The position numbers and the translations under genes are program-made. From assembly GCA_965363675.1 (NCBI GenBank), contig CBDTTW010000021.1:1-25651 (forward strand): DNA of 25,651 nt, in the 5' to 3' direction. Shown here piece by piece: positions 7,294-14,836 of this stretch (position 1 is the first letter of the stretch; each line of letters begins with the position of its first letter). Source of the DNA: CBDTTW01 sp965363675. Lineage in GTDB: Bacteria > Bacteroidota > Rhodothermia > Rhodothermales > DASSAV01. The notes beneath the pieces are model-generated. The model was not told the origin of the DNA. It saw nothing but the letters and a program-made list of their open reading frames with translations, and made no database searches.

Positions 7294-8517
7294 CTAGCGC
7301 GGGGTAAGCCAGGGGAGGGGGTCGATGGGCTCGCCCTCGCGGAAAAGCGCGAAGAAAAGCGCCGCCCCTTGCGGCTCCTCGTCGCGGCCCGCCTTGCCGA
7401 GCGCCGAACCCGACGCGACGAAGTCGCCTTCCTTGACGGCGGTCGCAGAGAGGTTGCCGTAGATGGTTTTGTACGGGCCGTGCGCCACGGCCACGATGAC
7501 GCCGTACTCAGGCATGACATCGACGAGCACGACCGTTCCTTCAAAGACGGCGCGTACGTCCTCGGCCGGGTTGGAAGCGATGATGAGGCCGGGGTTGGTG
7601 GTGGTGGTGCCGTAGAGCGCGTTGACGCGCTCGCCGAAAGGCTCGCGCACGACGCCGGAGACGGGCCACGGCACGCGCCCCCGCGCGCCTGCAAAGGAGC
7701 CGGAGGCGGCGCGGGGCGCGGCGGGGCGGGCAGGGGCGCGTGCGGCCGGGCGGGGGCGGGCGGGGGCGGCCGCGCCGAGGCGACGGACCATCGCCTGCAA
7801 GTCGGCGGCGGCTTCCTGCTTGCGCCCGAGCGTTTGTTGCAAGCTCGCACGCTCCTTGCGCGCCTCGACGATGAGGCGTTGCCGTTCGCCGCGCAGGCGG
7901 CTCAGGCTGCGCTCCTGCACGGCGGTTTGCGTCAGCAGCTCCTCGGTGCGCCGCTGCGCCGCCAGGATCGTATCGCGGCGGGCCTGGAGCGCGCCGGCGG
8001 CTCCGCCGAGCGCTTCGAGCTTGCGGCGGCGCTGCGCCGCGAAGCGCGAGAGGTAGCGCGCCCGCACGAGCATCTGGTTCACGGAGCCGGCCGAGAGCAC
8101 CAGGGCAAGGTCGTTCAGCCGCCCGTAGCGATATGCCTGGATGGCGTGGACGGCGTACTCGTCCTTCAGCGCGCGGGCGTTCGTTTCGAGGCTCGCCAGA
8201 CCGGCGCGCACCGAGTCGGCCTGAAAACTCAGCTGCTTGATGCGCCGGGCGTAAAGCCGGGCCAGTTCCGCCCGCAGGGCCACTTCGCGTTCGATGCGCA
8301 GCAGCGTTTCGGCGGCTCCGCGCTCGGCGTCGGCGGCGCGCGCCAGCCGTACGCGGTCCAGTTCGATCTGCTGCTCCAGCTCGCGCAGGCGCACTTCCGT
8401 GGGCGCGAGCACGGCCTTTTGCCGGGCGGCGGCCGGCGCTGCGAGGAGCAGCAGCGCCACGGCGAAAGCGGCCGGCGGGGCCTTTCGCCGTGAAGCCGGA
8501 AAACGAAGCCGTGTCAT
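7294..8517 (-). CDS. EnvC-like murein hydrolase activator with degenerate LytM (M23) domain
   Basis: A 407-aa exported protein. It has an N-terminal signal sequence (to about residue 33) and a long Arg/Glu/Leu-rich coiled coil (about 38-250). An Ala/Pro/Arg linker (about 252-275) leads into a C-terminal peptidase_M23/LytM fold ending in IDPLPWL, a typical EnvC ending. The zinc ligands are missing: where active M23 enzymes have HxGxD this protein has NPGLII, and the HxH near the end of the fold is YGNL. This matches EnvC/NlpD-type activators, which bind and switch on amidases and do not cut peptidoglycan themselves. It follows the DUF4292 gene by 11 nt and is the last gene of the TPR-DUF4292-EnvC unit. 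Confidence 0.87.
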   Translation of the reverse strand: MTRLRFPASRRKAPPAAFAVALLLLAAPAAARQKAVLAPTEVRLRELEQQIELDRVRLARAADAERGAAETLLRIEREVALRAELARLYARRIKQLSFQADSVRAGLASLETNARALKDEYAVHAIQAYRYGRLNDLALVLSAGSVNQMLVRARYLSRFAAQRRRKLEALGGAAGALQARRDTILAAQRRTEELLTQTAVQERSLSRLRGERQRLIVEARKERASLQQTLGRKQEAAADLQAMVRRLGAAAPARPRPAARAPARPAAPRAASGSFAGARGRVPWPVSGVVREPFGERVNALYGTTTTNPGLIIASNPAEDVRAVFEGTVVLVDVMPEYGVIVAVAHGPYKTIYGNLSATAVKEGDFVASGSALGKAGRDEEPQGAALFFALFREGEPIDPLPWLTPR

Positions 8518-8528
8518 GGGGCGCAGCG

Positions 8529-9290
8529 CTATCGCCCGACCTCCTTGCGGCTCGCCGAGCGGTTGACTTTGAAGTTGAACGTCAGGTCGCGGGGATTGAG
8601 CTTCAGCGAGCGGAAGTAAATCTCGGCACGGGTTTCCTGCTGCGGCACGTTCAGCGTCACACTGCGAGGCAGCAAGACGCCGTCGAAGGCTTCGTGCGCT
8701 GCGTAAAGCCGCTCCTCGACGAGTTCGCCCCCGGCGCTGCGCTCCTCATAGCGAATAACGCGCCAAATGCGCGGCTCGACGACGTAGGTGCGCCGGCGCT
8801 CGGCGTCGGTGAGGATGTACTGGTCGTCCCCGGCAGTCAGGGTAAGCCCGGAGAGCGCCTCGGCAGAGAAAAGGCCGAGCAAACCGTCGAAGAGCAGTTC
8901 CGGAGCAAGCGGCACGGCGAGCAACCCGGCGGCGTCCTCCACGGAGCCGTACAGCAGTTCATTGTTCACGCGGTCGAAGACGTAAATAGAATCCGGCGTC
9001 GTGAGCATGCGCCCTACCTCGATGCCCAGGCCGGGGCTGATGCTCATGTAGAGCGAATCGTTGCGGCGCGCGCGAATGTTGGCGGTAAAGCGCCCCCCGC
9101 GCTCGGGCGCATCGACGCTGAGCACGGCGGCGGCGCTGAAGCTGTTGACGCCGCCCGCGCCTGCGCCGACGAGCCGCACGACTTCTTCGAGGGAGTGATG
9201 GGGGTATCCGCCGGGAAGAGCGGGAAGGTTGGGGGCGGCGCGGCGGGGGCCGGCGCAGCCCGAGAGCGCCAGCAGAAGGGCGGCGGCCAA
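8529..9290 (-). CDS. DUF4292 lipoprotein
   Basis: A protein of about 253 aa resembling DUF4292, a Bacteroidota outer-membrane lipoprotein family with a LolA/LolB-like fold; its function is not established. The frame stays open into the upstream TPR gene, but I place the start at TTG 9290-9288, 7 nt after the TPR stop. It gives a short lipoprotein signal MAAALLLALSGC with lipobox LSGC. There is no ATG or GTG between the TPR stop and the lipobox. The signal has no positive charge, which is unusual, so the start is the least certain part of this call. The body is beta-rich (AAVLSVDAPERGGRF, DSIYVFDRVNNELLYG, EIYFRSLKLN). It sits tightly between the TPR and EnvC-like genes. Confidence 0.8.
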   Translation of the reverse strand: MAAALLLALSGCAGPRRAAPNLPALPGGYPHHSLEEVVRLVGAGAGGVNSFSAAAVLSVDAPERGGRFTANIRARRNDSLYMSISPGLGIEVGRMLTTPDSIYVFDRVNNELLYGSVEDAAGLLAVPLAPELLFDGLLGLFSAEALSGLTLTAGDDQYILTDAERRRTYVVEPRIWRVIRYEERSAGGELVEERLYAAHEAFDGVLLPRSVTLNVPQQETRAEIYFRSLKLNPRDLTFNFKVNRSASRKEVGR

Positions 9291-9297
9291 AAGCGCG

Positions 9298-11079
9298 CTA
9301 CCGTGTGGAAAGGCGTTTGAGTTTTTGCGGCAGCGTCGCGCTGCCCGGGTTTCTGGCGAGTGCTTGCTGATAGGCGTCACGGGCGCTGTTTGTTTTCCCC
9401 TGGCGTGCGTAAATGTCGCCCAGGTGCTCGTAGACGGCCGGACCGGCGGCGCCGGTGGCGACGGCCTTGGCGACCCATGCCTGAGCATCGGAGAGTTGGT
9501 TGAGTTTGAAGTAAATCCAGCCGAGGGTGTCGAGGAAGGCCGCATTTTCCGGCTCCAGGGCCACGGCGCGCTTGCCCATGCCTAGGGCGTCGCTGAGGCG
9601 GACGTTGCGCTCGGCCAGGTCGTAAGCGAAGTTGTTGAGCGCGAAGGCGTTGGCCGGGTCGGACTCCAGGGCGCGCGCGTACAGGCTGTCCGAGGCGGCA
9701 GCGTTCTTGCCGCGCGCGTAGGCTAGGGCCATCGCGGCGTACATCTCGGACGCGGCGGCGGGGTCCTCGACGCCGTCGGCCGTCATCACCGCGACGGCCT
9801 CGGCGAGCCGGGCGATCGCCGGTTCGTTACGGTAGGCTTGCAGGAAGGCGTATCCGGCCGTACGCAGCAGGGAAAGCTGCCCGGGAAAGAGCAGCAGGGC
9901 ATCGTCGGCGAGGCGGGCGGCCTTCAGCGGCTCTCCGGCTTCGAGGTAGGCGGCGGCGGCCTTTTCCCACAGATCCAGGTCGCGCGGGTTGGTCTCGGCG
10001 CTCTGCTGGAGCAGCGGCGCCGCCCGCTTGTAGTCTTGCCGCAGGAACAGGATTTCGCCGAGCGCCGTGCGGGCTTCTACGCCGGCGGGGTCGAGTTCGA
10101 CGGCGCGTTCCAGGAGCGCGGTGGCTTGCTCGGCGGCGGCGCTGTCGAAGGGGGCGCGCTGATAGAGCGCGGAGGCCCGGGCCAGCAGGCGCCCCGGCGA
10201 GTCCGCCGCGCCGGCGCGCGTCGCCGCTTCGAGGCTGTCGGCGCGCGCGGCGGCCCCGGCGCTGCGATACAGATCCGCCAGGGCGAGCGTGGCGGCGTAG
10301 TCGTGCGGGTTGTTGAGGCGGCTTTTTTCGAGCAGCCGGATGGCGTCGGCGGTGCGCTCCTGCTTCAGGTACAAACGGCTCAGCACCTCGGCGGCCCCGG
10401 TGTCGCCGGGGTTGAGGGCGAGGAGCGCCTTGAGCGTTTCCTCGATGCCGGCCGCGTCGTCGAGCCGCATTTGCAGTTGCAGGATGCGCTGGAGCACGTC
10501 GCGGTCGTCGCCGAGCAGCGCGTTGGCCTCCCGGAGCGCGGCGAGCGCCTCGGTCAGGCGGCCGCCGTCGGCGTGGACCTGGGCCAGTTCCAGCAGCGTG
10601 CCGACCTGCTCGGGGTCGCGCTCGACGAGGGCGCGGTAGGTGTCGGCGGCCGCCTCGATGTTGCCCGCCGCCGCCAGCATGCGCGCCGATTGCCACTGGT
10701 AGTAGGCGTTCTGGGGGGCGGCGGCAAGCGCCTGCTGCATGTAGAACTGCGCCGTGGCAAAGTCGGCGGCCGCCGCGTGCGCCTCGGCGAGGGCCGAGAG
10801 AATGGCGGCCTCGTTGGGCTTCAGTTCGAGGGCTTGCTGGTACAGCCGGATCGCGCCGGTGGGGTCGCCGGCGTAGGCGAGCGTCATGCCGCGCACGAAC
10901 AGTTGCTGCGCCCGCGCCTCGCTCAGGGCGCGGGCGCCCGGCATGCGCTGCATGGGCGCGGGCCGGGCGCTTGCGGGCTGCTCCGGGGCGCGCCGGGATG
11001 CGCCCCCCGGCGCCGCGCAGGCGGCCAGGAGCGCGGCGACGAGCACGCACGAAAACATCTCTGCAAAACGCCGGGGCAT
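9298..11079 (-). CDS. TPR-repeat lipoprotein
   Basis: A 593-aa lipoprotein (lipobox LLAAC, Cys21, after a basic MPRRF start). It is built almost entirely of tetratricopeptide repeats from about residue 50 to 590. Examples are YAGDPTGAIRLYQQALELKP, AFALNNFAYDLAE and FLDTLGWIYFKLNQ. TPR solenoids are scaffolds for protein-protein contacts, so a role as an envelope assembly platform is likely. It is translated just ahead of DUF4292 (stop to TTG 7 nt), and the order TPR-DUF4292-EnvC suggests one envelope-maintenance unit. GlgM lies 76 nt upstream on the same strand with no obvious terminator in between, so it may belong to the same transcript. Confidence 0.9.
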   Translation of the reverse strand: MPRRFAEMFSCVLVAALLAACAAPGGASRRAPEQPASARPAPMQRMPGARALSEARAQQLFVRGMTLAYAGDPTGAIRLYQQALELKPNEAAILSALAEAHAAAADFATAQFYMQQALAAAPQNAYYQWQSARMLAAAGNIEAAADTYRALVERDPEQVGTLLELAQVHADGGRLTEALAALREANALLGDDRDVLQRILQLQMRLDDAAGIEETLKALLALNPGDTGAAEVLSRLYLKQERTADAIRLLEKSRLNNPHDYAATLALADLYRSAGAAARADSLEAATRAGAADSPGRLLARASALYQRAPFDSAAAEQATALLERAVELDPAGVEARTALGEILFLRQDYKRAAPLLQQSAETNPRDLDLWEKAAAAYLEAGEPLKAARLADDALLLFPGQLSLLRTAGYAFLQAYRNEPAIARLAEAVAVMTADGVEDPAAASEMYAAMALAYARGKNAAASDSLYARALESDPANAFALNNFAYDLAERNVRLSDALGMGKRAVALEPENAAFLDTLGWIYFKLNQLSDAQAWVAKAVATGAAGPAVYEHLGDIYARQGKTNSARDAYQQALARNPGSATLPQKLKRLSTR

Positions 11080-11155
11080 GGCTACGTTCTCCCTTCCAGC
11101 AACACCAACGGAGCGGGTATGCCGGAAGTACGACGCGGGCCGGGGGCAAGTTTCT

Positions 11156-12385
11156 CTAACGGGGGTCCGCCGCCGTCAGCGCCTCATAAAACTCGAGCGT
11201 CCGCTCGGCGATGCGCGTCCAGCTAAACTCGGCCTCTACGCGGGCGCGCGAGGCTAGGCCCATGCGCCGCTGCAAGTCCGGGTCGGCCATCACCTCGTTG
11301 ATGCGCGCGGCAAGGTCGCGGGCGAAGGCCGCAGGGTCTACGGGCTCGAAGTCGGTGTCGCCCCGGCGCTCGAACGGCACGAGGTAGCCGGTCTCGCCGT
11401 GCACGACGATCTCGGGGATGCCGCCCACGGCCGAGGCCACGACGGGCGTCTCGCAGGCCATCGCCTCCAGGTTGATGATGCCGAAGGGCTCGTAGACGGA
11501 GGGGCACACAAAGACGGCGGCGCCCGAATACAGGGAGATCACGTCGGCGCGCGGCGCCATCTGGTTGATCCAGACGATGGGGTTGGCCGACTGCCGGCGC
11601 GCCGCCTCGACGGCTTGGGTCATCTCCTCGCCGATTTCCTGGGTGTCGGGCGCTCCGGCGCACAGCACCACCTGGATGCCGGGTTGGAGGTGCTGCAAGG
11701 CCCGCACCAGATGGATGATGCCTTTCTGGCGGGTGATGCGCCCGACGAACAGCAGGTACGGCACGGCCGGGTCCACGCCGTAGCGCCGGAGCACGGCGTC
11801 GTCGGGGGTGGGGCGATATTCGTTGAGGTCGATGCCGTTCGGGATGACGCGGATGCGCTCGAAGGGCACGCCGTAGAGGTCGTGCACGTCCTGGCGCATC
11901 GACTCCGAGACGGCCACGACCCCGTCGGCGTTCTCGTAGGCCGTCCGTTCGACCCAGGTGGTGGCGTTGTAGGCCGTGCCGAGCTGCTCGACCTTCCAGG
12001 GGCGGTGCGGCTCCAGGGAGTGCGTCGTCAGCACGAGCTTGGCCCCGACGAGCTGCTGGAGCAGCAGGCCGCCGAAGTGCGCGTACCAGGTGTGGCAGTG
12101 CGCAATGGCGGCCTCGCGGACGCTGCCGGCCATCATGAGGTTTTGCACGAGCGTCGACATGAACCGGGTGTGCCGGGGGTCCTGCACGTCGATGGCGCAG
12201 GCCGGCTCGAAGCCGCGCACCGACAGGCCCGGATGCTCCTCGCGCTGGTCGCCGAAGCTGAGCACGTCCACATGGTGGCGGCCCCGGCTCAGCGCCGCCA
12301 GCTCGCGCGTCAGGTACTCGACGTGCACGCCGGCGCCGCCGTAGATGTGAGGGGGATACTCGTTCGTCAGGAGGGCAATGTTCAT
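11156..12385 (-). CDS. glgM: GT4 glycosyltransferase, GlgM / actinobacterial-type glycogen synthase
   Basis: A 409-aa cytoplasmic GT-B glycosyltransferase of family GT4. The N-terminus MNIALLTNEYPPHIYGGAGV carries the YGGAG loop seen in the actinobacterial-type glycogen synthases (GlgM, alpha-maltose-1-phosphate synthase). The C-terminal domain has the EX7E motif (Glu299 and Glu307 in EPFGIINLE) and the VGRITRQKG donor-site segment. GlgM makes maltose-1-phosphate from ADP-glucose and glucose-1-phosphate for GlgE-type glucan synthesis; other members extend glycogen directly. Which reaction applies cannot be read here, because no glgE, glgC or glgB is in the window. The ATG is at 12385. It is divergent from the SDR gene across a 205-bp gap. 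Confidence 0.85.
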   Translation of the reverse strand: MNIALLTNEYPPHIYGGAGVHVEYLTRELAALSRGRHHVDVLSFGDQREEHPGLSVRGFEPACAIDVQDPRHTRFMSTLVQNLMMAGSVREAAIAHCHTWYAHFGGLLLQQLVGAKLVLTTHSLEPHRPWKVEQLGTAYNATTWVERTAYENADGVVAVSESMRQDVHDLYGVPFERIRVIPNGIDLNEYRPTPDDAVLRRYGVDPAVPYLLFVGRITRQKGIIHLVRALQHLQPGIQVVLCAGAPDTQEIGEEMTQAVEAARRQSANPIVWINQMAPRADVISLYSGAAVFVCPSVYEPFGIINLEAMACETPVVASAVGGIPEIVVHGETGYLVPFERRGDTDFEPVDPAAFARDLAARINEVMADPDLQRRMGLASRARVEAEFSWTRIAERTLEFYEALTAADPR

Positions 12386-12498
12386 CGTCGCACAGGGGTC
12401 GGGGTGGAGAGTGTGCCGGGTTGCTGCTAAGCTACGGCCGCCCTCCCGGCAGGGGCAGGCCGGTATGAAGTTTTTACAGCCCCCTCCGGGGACAGCAG

Positions 12499-12530
12499 AA
12501 AAAAGCGCCGCCGTCGGGCGCAGGCGGCGC
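12499..12530 (-). terminator. Terminator-like hairpin facing away from the SDR operon
   Basis: GCGCCGCC (12505-12512) and GGCGGCGC (12523-12530) form an 8-bp stem; on the minus strand it is followed by six T (12504-12499). It lies between the divergent glgM and SDR genes, so no minus-strand gene lies immediately upstream of it. It would stop antisense transcription leaving the SDR/GH88 operon, or act in a leader of glgM if that promoter is far upstream. The rest of 12386-12590 shows no gene. Confidence 0.4.
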
Positions 12531-12590
12531 GCGGCAGGCTGTACATTAGCCGCGATCTTGTCGCAGCCTCATAGTTACCGGTCACTCCCT

Positions 12591-13385
12591 ATGAATAGCG
12601 CGCCTCCCGTCGTCCTCATCACCGGGGCCAGCCGCGGCCTCGGCCGGGGCATGGCGGTGCACCTGGCCTCCGAGGGCTACTCGGTTGCAGTCAACTACGC
12701 CGCCAACGCCAACGCCGCCGAAGGCACGCTCGAACAGTGCCGCGCCGCGCGCCGCTCGCCCGATCAGCAGTTTCTGGCGGTCCGGGCGGACGTGGCGTCG
12801 GCGGAGGCGCGCGAGGCCATGGTGGATCAGGTGCTGGGGGCGCTCGGCGGCATCGACGCCCTGGTCAACAACGCCGGCATGGCCCCGCGCGAGCGCAACG
12901 ACCTGGTCGAGGCGTCGGAGGCGTCCTTCGAGGAGTTGCTGCGCGTCAACCTGCAAGGGCCGCACTTTCTGACGCAGCGGGTGGCGGCGCACTGGCTCGG
13001 CGCGGGCGGCCCCTCGCGCCTGGAGGGCGGCTACAAGGTGATTTTCGTGACCTCCATTTCGAGCTACACGGCCTCGGTAAATCGCGGCGAGTACTGCATC
13101 TCGAAGGCGGGCCTCTCGATGTCGGCGCAGCTCTGGGCGGTGCGGCTGGCGGCCGAAGGCATCGGCGTGTACGAGCTGCGGCCGGGCATCATGGAGAGCG
13201 ACATGACGAGCGGCGTGCGGCAGAAGTACGACGCGCTCATCGCCGAGGGGCTGGTTCCGCAGCGGCGATGGGGCGCCGCCGAGGACATGGGCCGCGCCGT
13301 AGCCGCGCTGCTCGGGGGCGCGTTTCCTTTTTCCACCGGCGCCGTCATCGACGTAGACGGCGGCTTCCACCTGCGACGTTTGTAG
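12591..13385 (+). CDS. Short-chain dehydrogenase/reductase (SDR)
   Basis: A 264-aa classical SDR. The cofactor motif TGASRGLG is at residues 11-18, NNAG at 93-96, and the catalytic set is Ser155, Tyr168 and Lys172 (YCISK). The start is ATG 12591: it directly precedes the first beta strand (VVLITGAS), and the open frame before it is intergenic. SDRs of this size include FabG-like reductases and sugar enzymes such as KduD (2-dehydro-3-deoxy-D-gluconate 5-dehydrogenase). The next gene, 18 nt downstream, is a GH88-type unsaturated glucuronyl hydrolase whose product feeds KduI/KduD chemistry. A role on an unsaturated uronate is therefore a reasonable inference, not a demonstrated one. Confidence 0.88.
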   Translation: MNSAPPVVLITGASRGLGRGMAVHLASEGYSVAVNYAANANAAEGTLEQCRAARRSPDQQFLAVRADVASAEAREAMVDQVLGALGGIDALVNNAGMAPRERNDLVEASEASFEELLRVNLQGPHFLTQRVAAHWLGAGGPSRLEGGYKVIFVTSISSYTASVNRGEYCISKAGLSMSAQLWAVRLAAEGIGVYELRPGIMESDMTSGVRQKYDALIAEGLVPQRRWGAAEDMGRAVAALLGGAFPFSTGAVIDVDGGFHLRRL

Positions 13386-13403
13386 CGCCCGGAGAGCGCC
13401 CGC

Positions 13404-14777
13404 ATGGTCCACGTAGATGCTTCCCTGAAGGCCGCCGATCTGGCGGCGCCTCTCGAACAGGTGTTTCGCCTCGCGGCGGCCAAGACGCAGGCCATCGAGC
13501 GGCGCCGCCGGCCGGGCGAGGGCGCGCCGGTGTTCACCGTGGAGGGCCGTTACACCGCGCGCGGCTGGACCGAGTGGACGCAGGGCTTCCAGTACGGCGC
13601 GGCGCTGCTCGTCTTCGACGCCACCGGCGACGAGGAGATGCTGCGTCTCGGGCGGCGACACACGTTGCAGGACATGGCGGGCCACCTGACGCATACGGGC
13701 GTGCATGACCACGGCTTCAACAACGTGAGCACCTACGGAGCGCTCCGGCGGCTCATGAACGAGGGGCGCATTCCTGAAAACCCGTGGGAGCGTTCGTTTT
13801 ACGAGCTTGCGCTCAAGGTGAGCGGCGCCGTGCAGGCCGCCCGCTGGACGGCCCTTCCGGACGGGCTGGGCTACATCTATTCCTTCAACGGGCCGCATTC
13901 GCTTTTCGCAGACACCATCCGCTCGCTCCGGGCGCTCGTGCTGGGGGCCCTGCTCGGGCATACGCTGCGCGGCGAGCGCGACTGCGCCGTAGACCTCTTG
14001 GAGCGCGCCCTGCGCCATGCCGAGACGACGGCCCGGTACAACGTCTACTTCGGCGAGCAGCGCGATGCGTACGACGAGCGGGGGCGCGTGGCCCACGAGT
14101 CGATCTTCAACCTGAATGACGGCTCGTACCGCTGCCCGAGCACGCAGCAGGGCTACTCGCCGTTCTCGACGTGGACGCGCGGCCAGGCGTGGATTCTGCT
14201 GGGCTTCGCCGAGTTGCTGGAGTTCGTGCAGCACGCTGCGGCCGGCGCGCAGGCGCTTCCCGCCGCCGATGCTTTCGGGGGGGCGGAGGCGGTCGCGGCC
14301 AGGCTGGCCGAGACGGCCCGCGCGGCGGCCGACCATTACTTGCAGCACACCCCGACCGACGGCATCCCGTACTGGGATACCGGCGCGCCCGGACTGGCGC
14401 GCCTCGGCGACTACCGGAGCCGCCCGGCCGACCCCTACAACGACTGGGAGCCGGTCGATAGCTCGGCCGCCGCCATTGCCGCGCAAGGCTTTCTGCGGCT
14501 GGGCGCCTGCCTGGGCCCGGAGGGCGCCGTCTACGAACGGGCGGGCCTGACCATCGCCCGAACGCTTTTCAGCGCGCCCTACCTCTCCGAAGACGAGCGT
14601 CACGAGGGCTTGATCCTGCACTCGGTGTACCACCGTCCCAACGGATGGGACTACGTGCCCGAGGGCGCGCGCACGCCGCGCGGCGAGTCGTCGATGTGGG
14701 GCGACTACCATGCGCTCGAACTGGCGCTGCTCGTGCGGCGCATGGCGGCGGGCGGCGGCTACCGCTTCTTCGACTGA
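13404..14777 (+). CDS. GH88-type unsaturated glucuronyl hydrolase
   Basis: A 457-aa (alpha/alpha)6-barrel enzyme resembling GH88. Family signatures: VHDHGFNNVSTYG with Asp102, the Asp170 segment (HSLFADTIRSL), FSTWTRGQAW, DSSAAAIAAQGF, and the end motif SSMWGDYHALELAL. In GH88 two aspartates drive hydration of the 4,5-unsaturated uronic acid left at the end of oligosaccharides by polysaccharide lyases, which releases the sugar. Length is somewhat above the usual 370-400 aa, with an insertion around residues 285-305. No signal peptide, so cytoplasmic. ATG 13404 has a GGAGAG ribosome-binding site 7 nt upstream. No polysaccharide lyase lies in the window, so the parent polysaccharide is unknown. 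Confidence 0.88.
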   Translation: MVHVDASLKAADLAAPLEQVFRLAAAKTQAIERRRRPGEGAPVFTVEGRYTARGWTEWTQGFQYGAALLVFDATGDEEMLRLGRRHTLQDMAGHLTHTGVHDHGFNNVSTYGALRRLMNEGRIPENPWERSFYELALKVSGAVQAARWTALPDGLGYIYSFNGPHSLFADTIRSLRALVLGALLGHTLRGERDCAVDLLERALRHAETTARYNVYFGEQRDAYDERGRVAHESIFNLNDGSYRCPSTQQGYSPFSTWTRGQAWILLGFAELLEFVQHAAAGAQALPAADAFGGAEAVAARLAETARAAADHYLQHTPTDGIPYWDTGAPGLARLGDYRSRPADPYNDWEPVDSSAAAIAAQGFLRLGACLGPEGAVYERAGLTIARTLFSAPYLSEDERHEGLILHSVYHRPNGWDYVPEGARTPRGESSMWGDYHALELALLVRRMAAGGGYRFFD

Positions 14778-14780
14778 AAA

Positions 14781-14807
14781 GGGCCGGCGCTCTCGGAACG
14801 CCGGCCC
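14781..14807. terminator. Bidirectional terminator between GH88 and DUF1080 genes
   Basis: GGGCCGGCG (14781-14789) and CGCCGGCCC (14799-14807) form a perfect 9-bp stem with a 9-nt loop. On the minus strand it is followed by TTTT (14780-14777), so it fits best as the terminator of the DUF1080 gene while also ending the GH88 transcript. Confidence 0.6.
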
Positions 14808-14836
14808 CATGCAGACCGAAAAGGCGGGACACGCGC

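Noticed and set aside
7167..7850. N-terminal extension of the GH3 frame that would give a 997-aa protein
   Set aside because: The extension is low-complexity Pro/Arg/Ser sequence antisense-like to the EnvC-like gene and overlaps it; a clean signal peptide starts at ATG 7166.
7294..8517. EnvC-like protein as an active M23 endopeptidase
   Set aside because: The zinc-binding His/Asp residues are absent from both motifs.
12378..12590. Longer start for the SDR
   Set aside because: The upstream open frame runs through the divergent promoter region and a terminator-like hairpin; ATG 12591 sits at the proper distance before the Rossmann strand.
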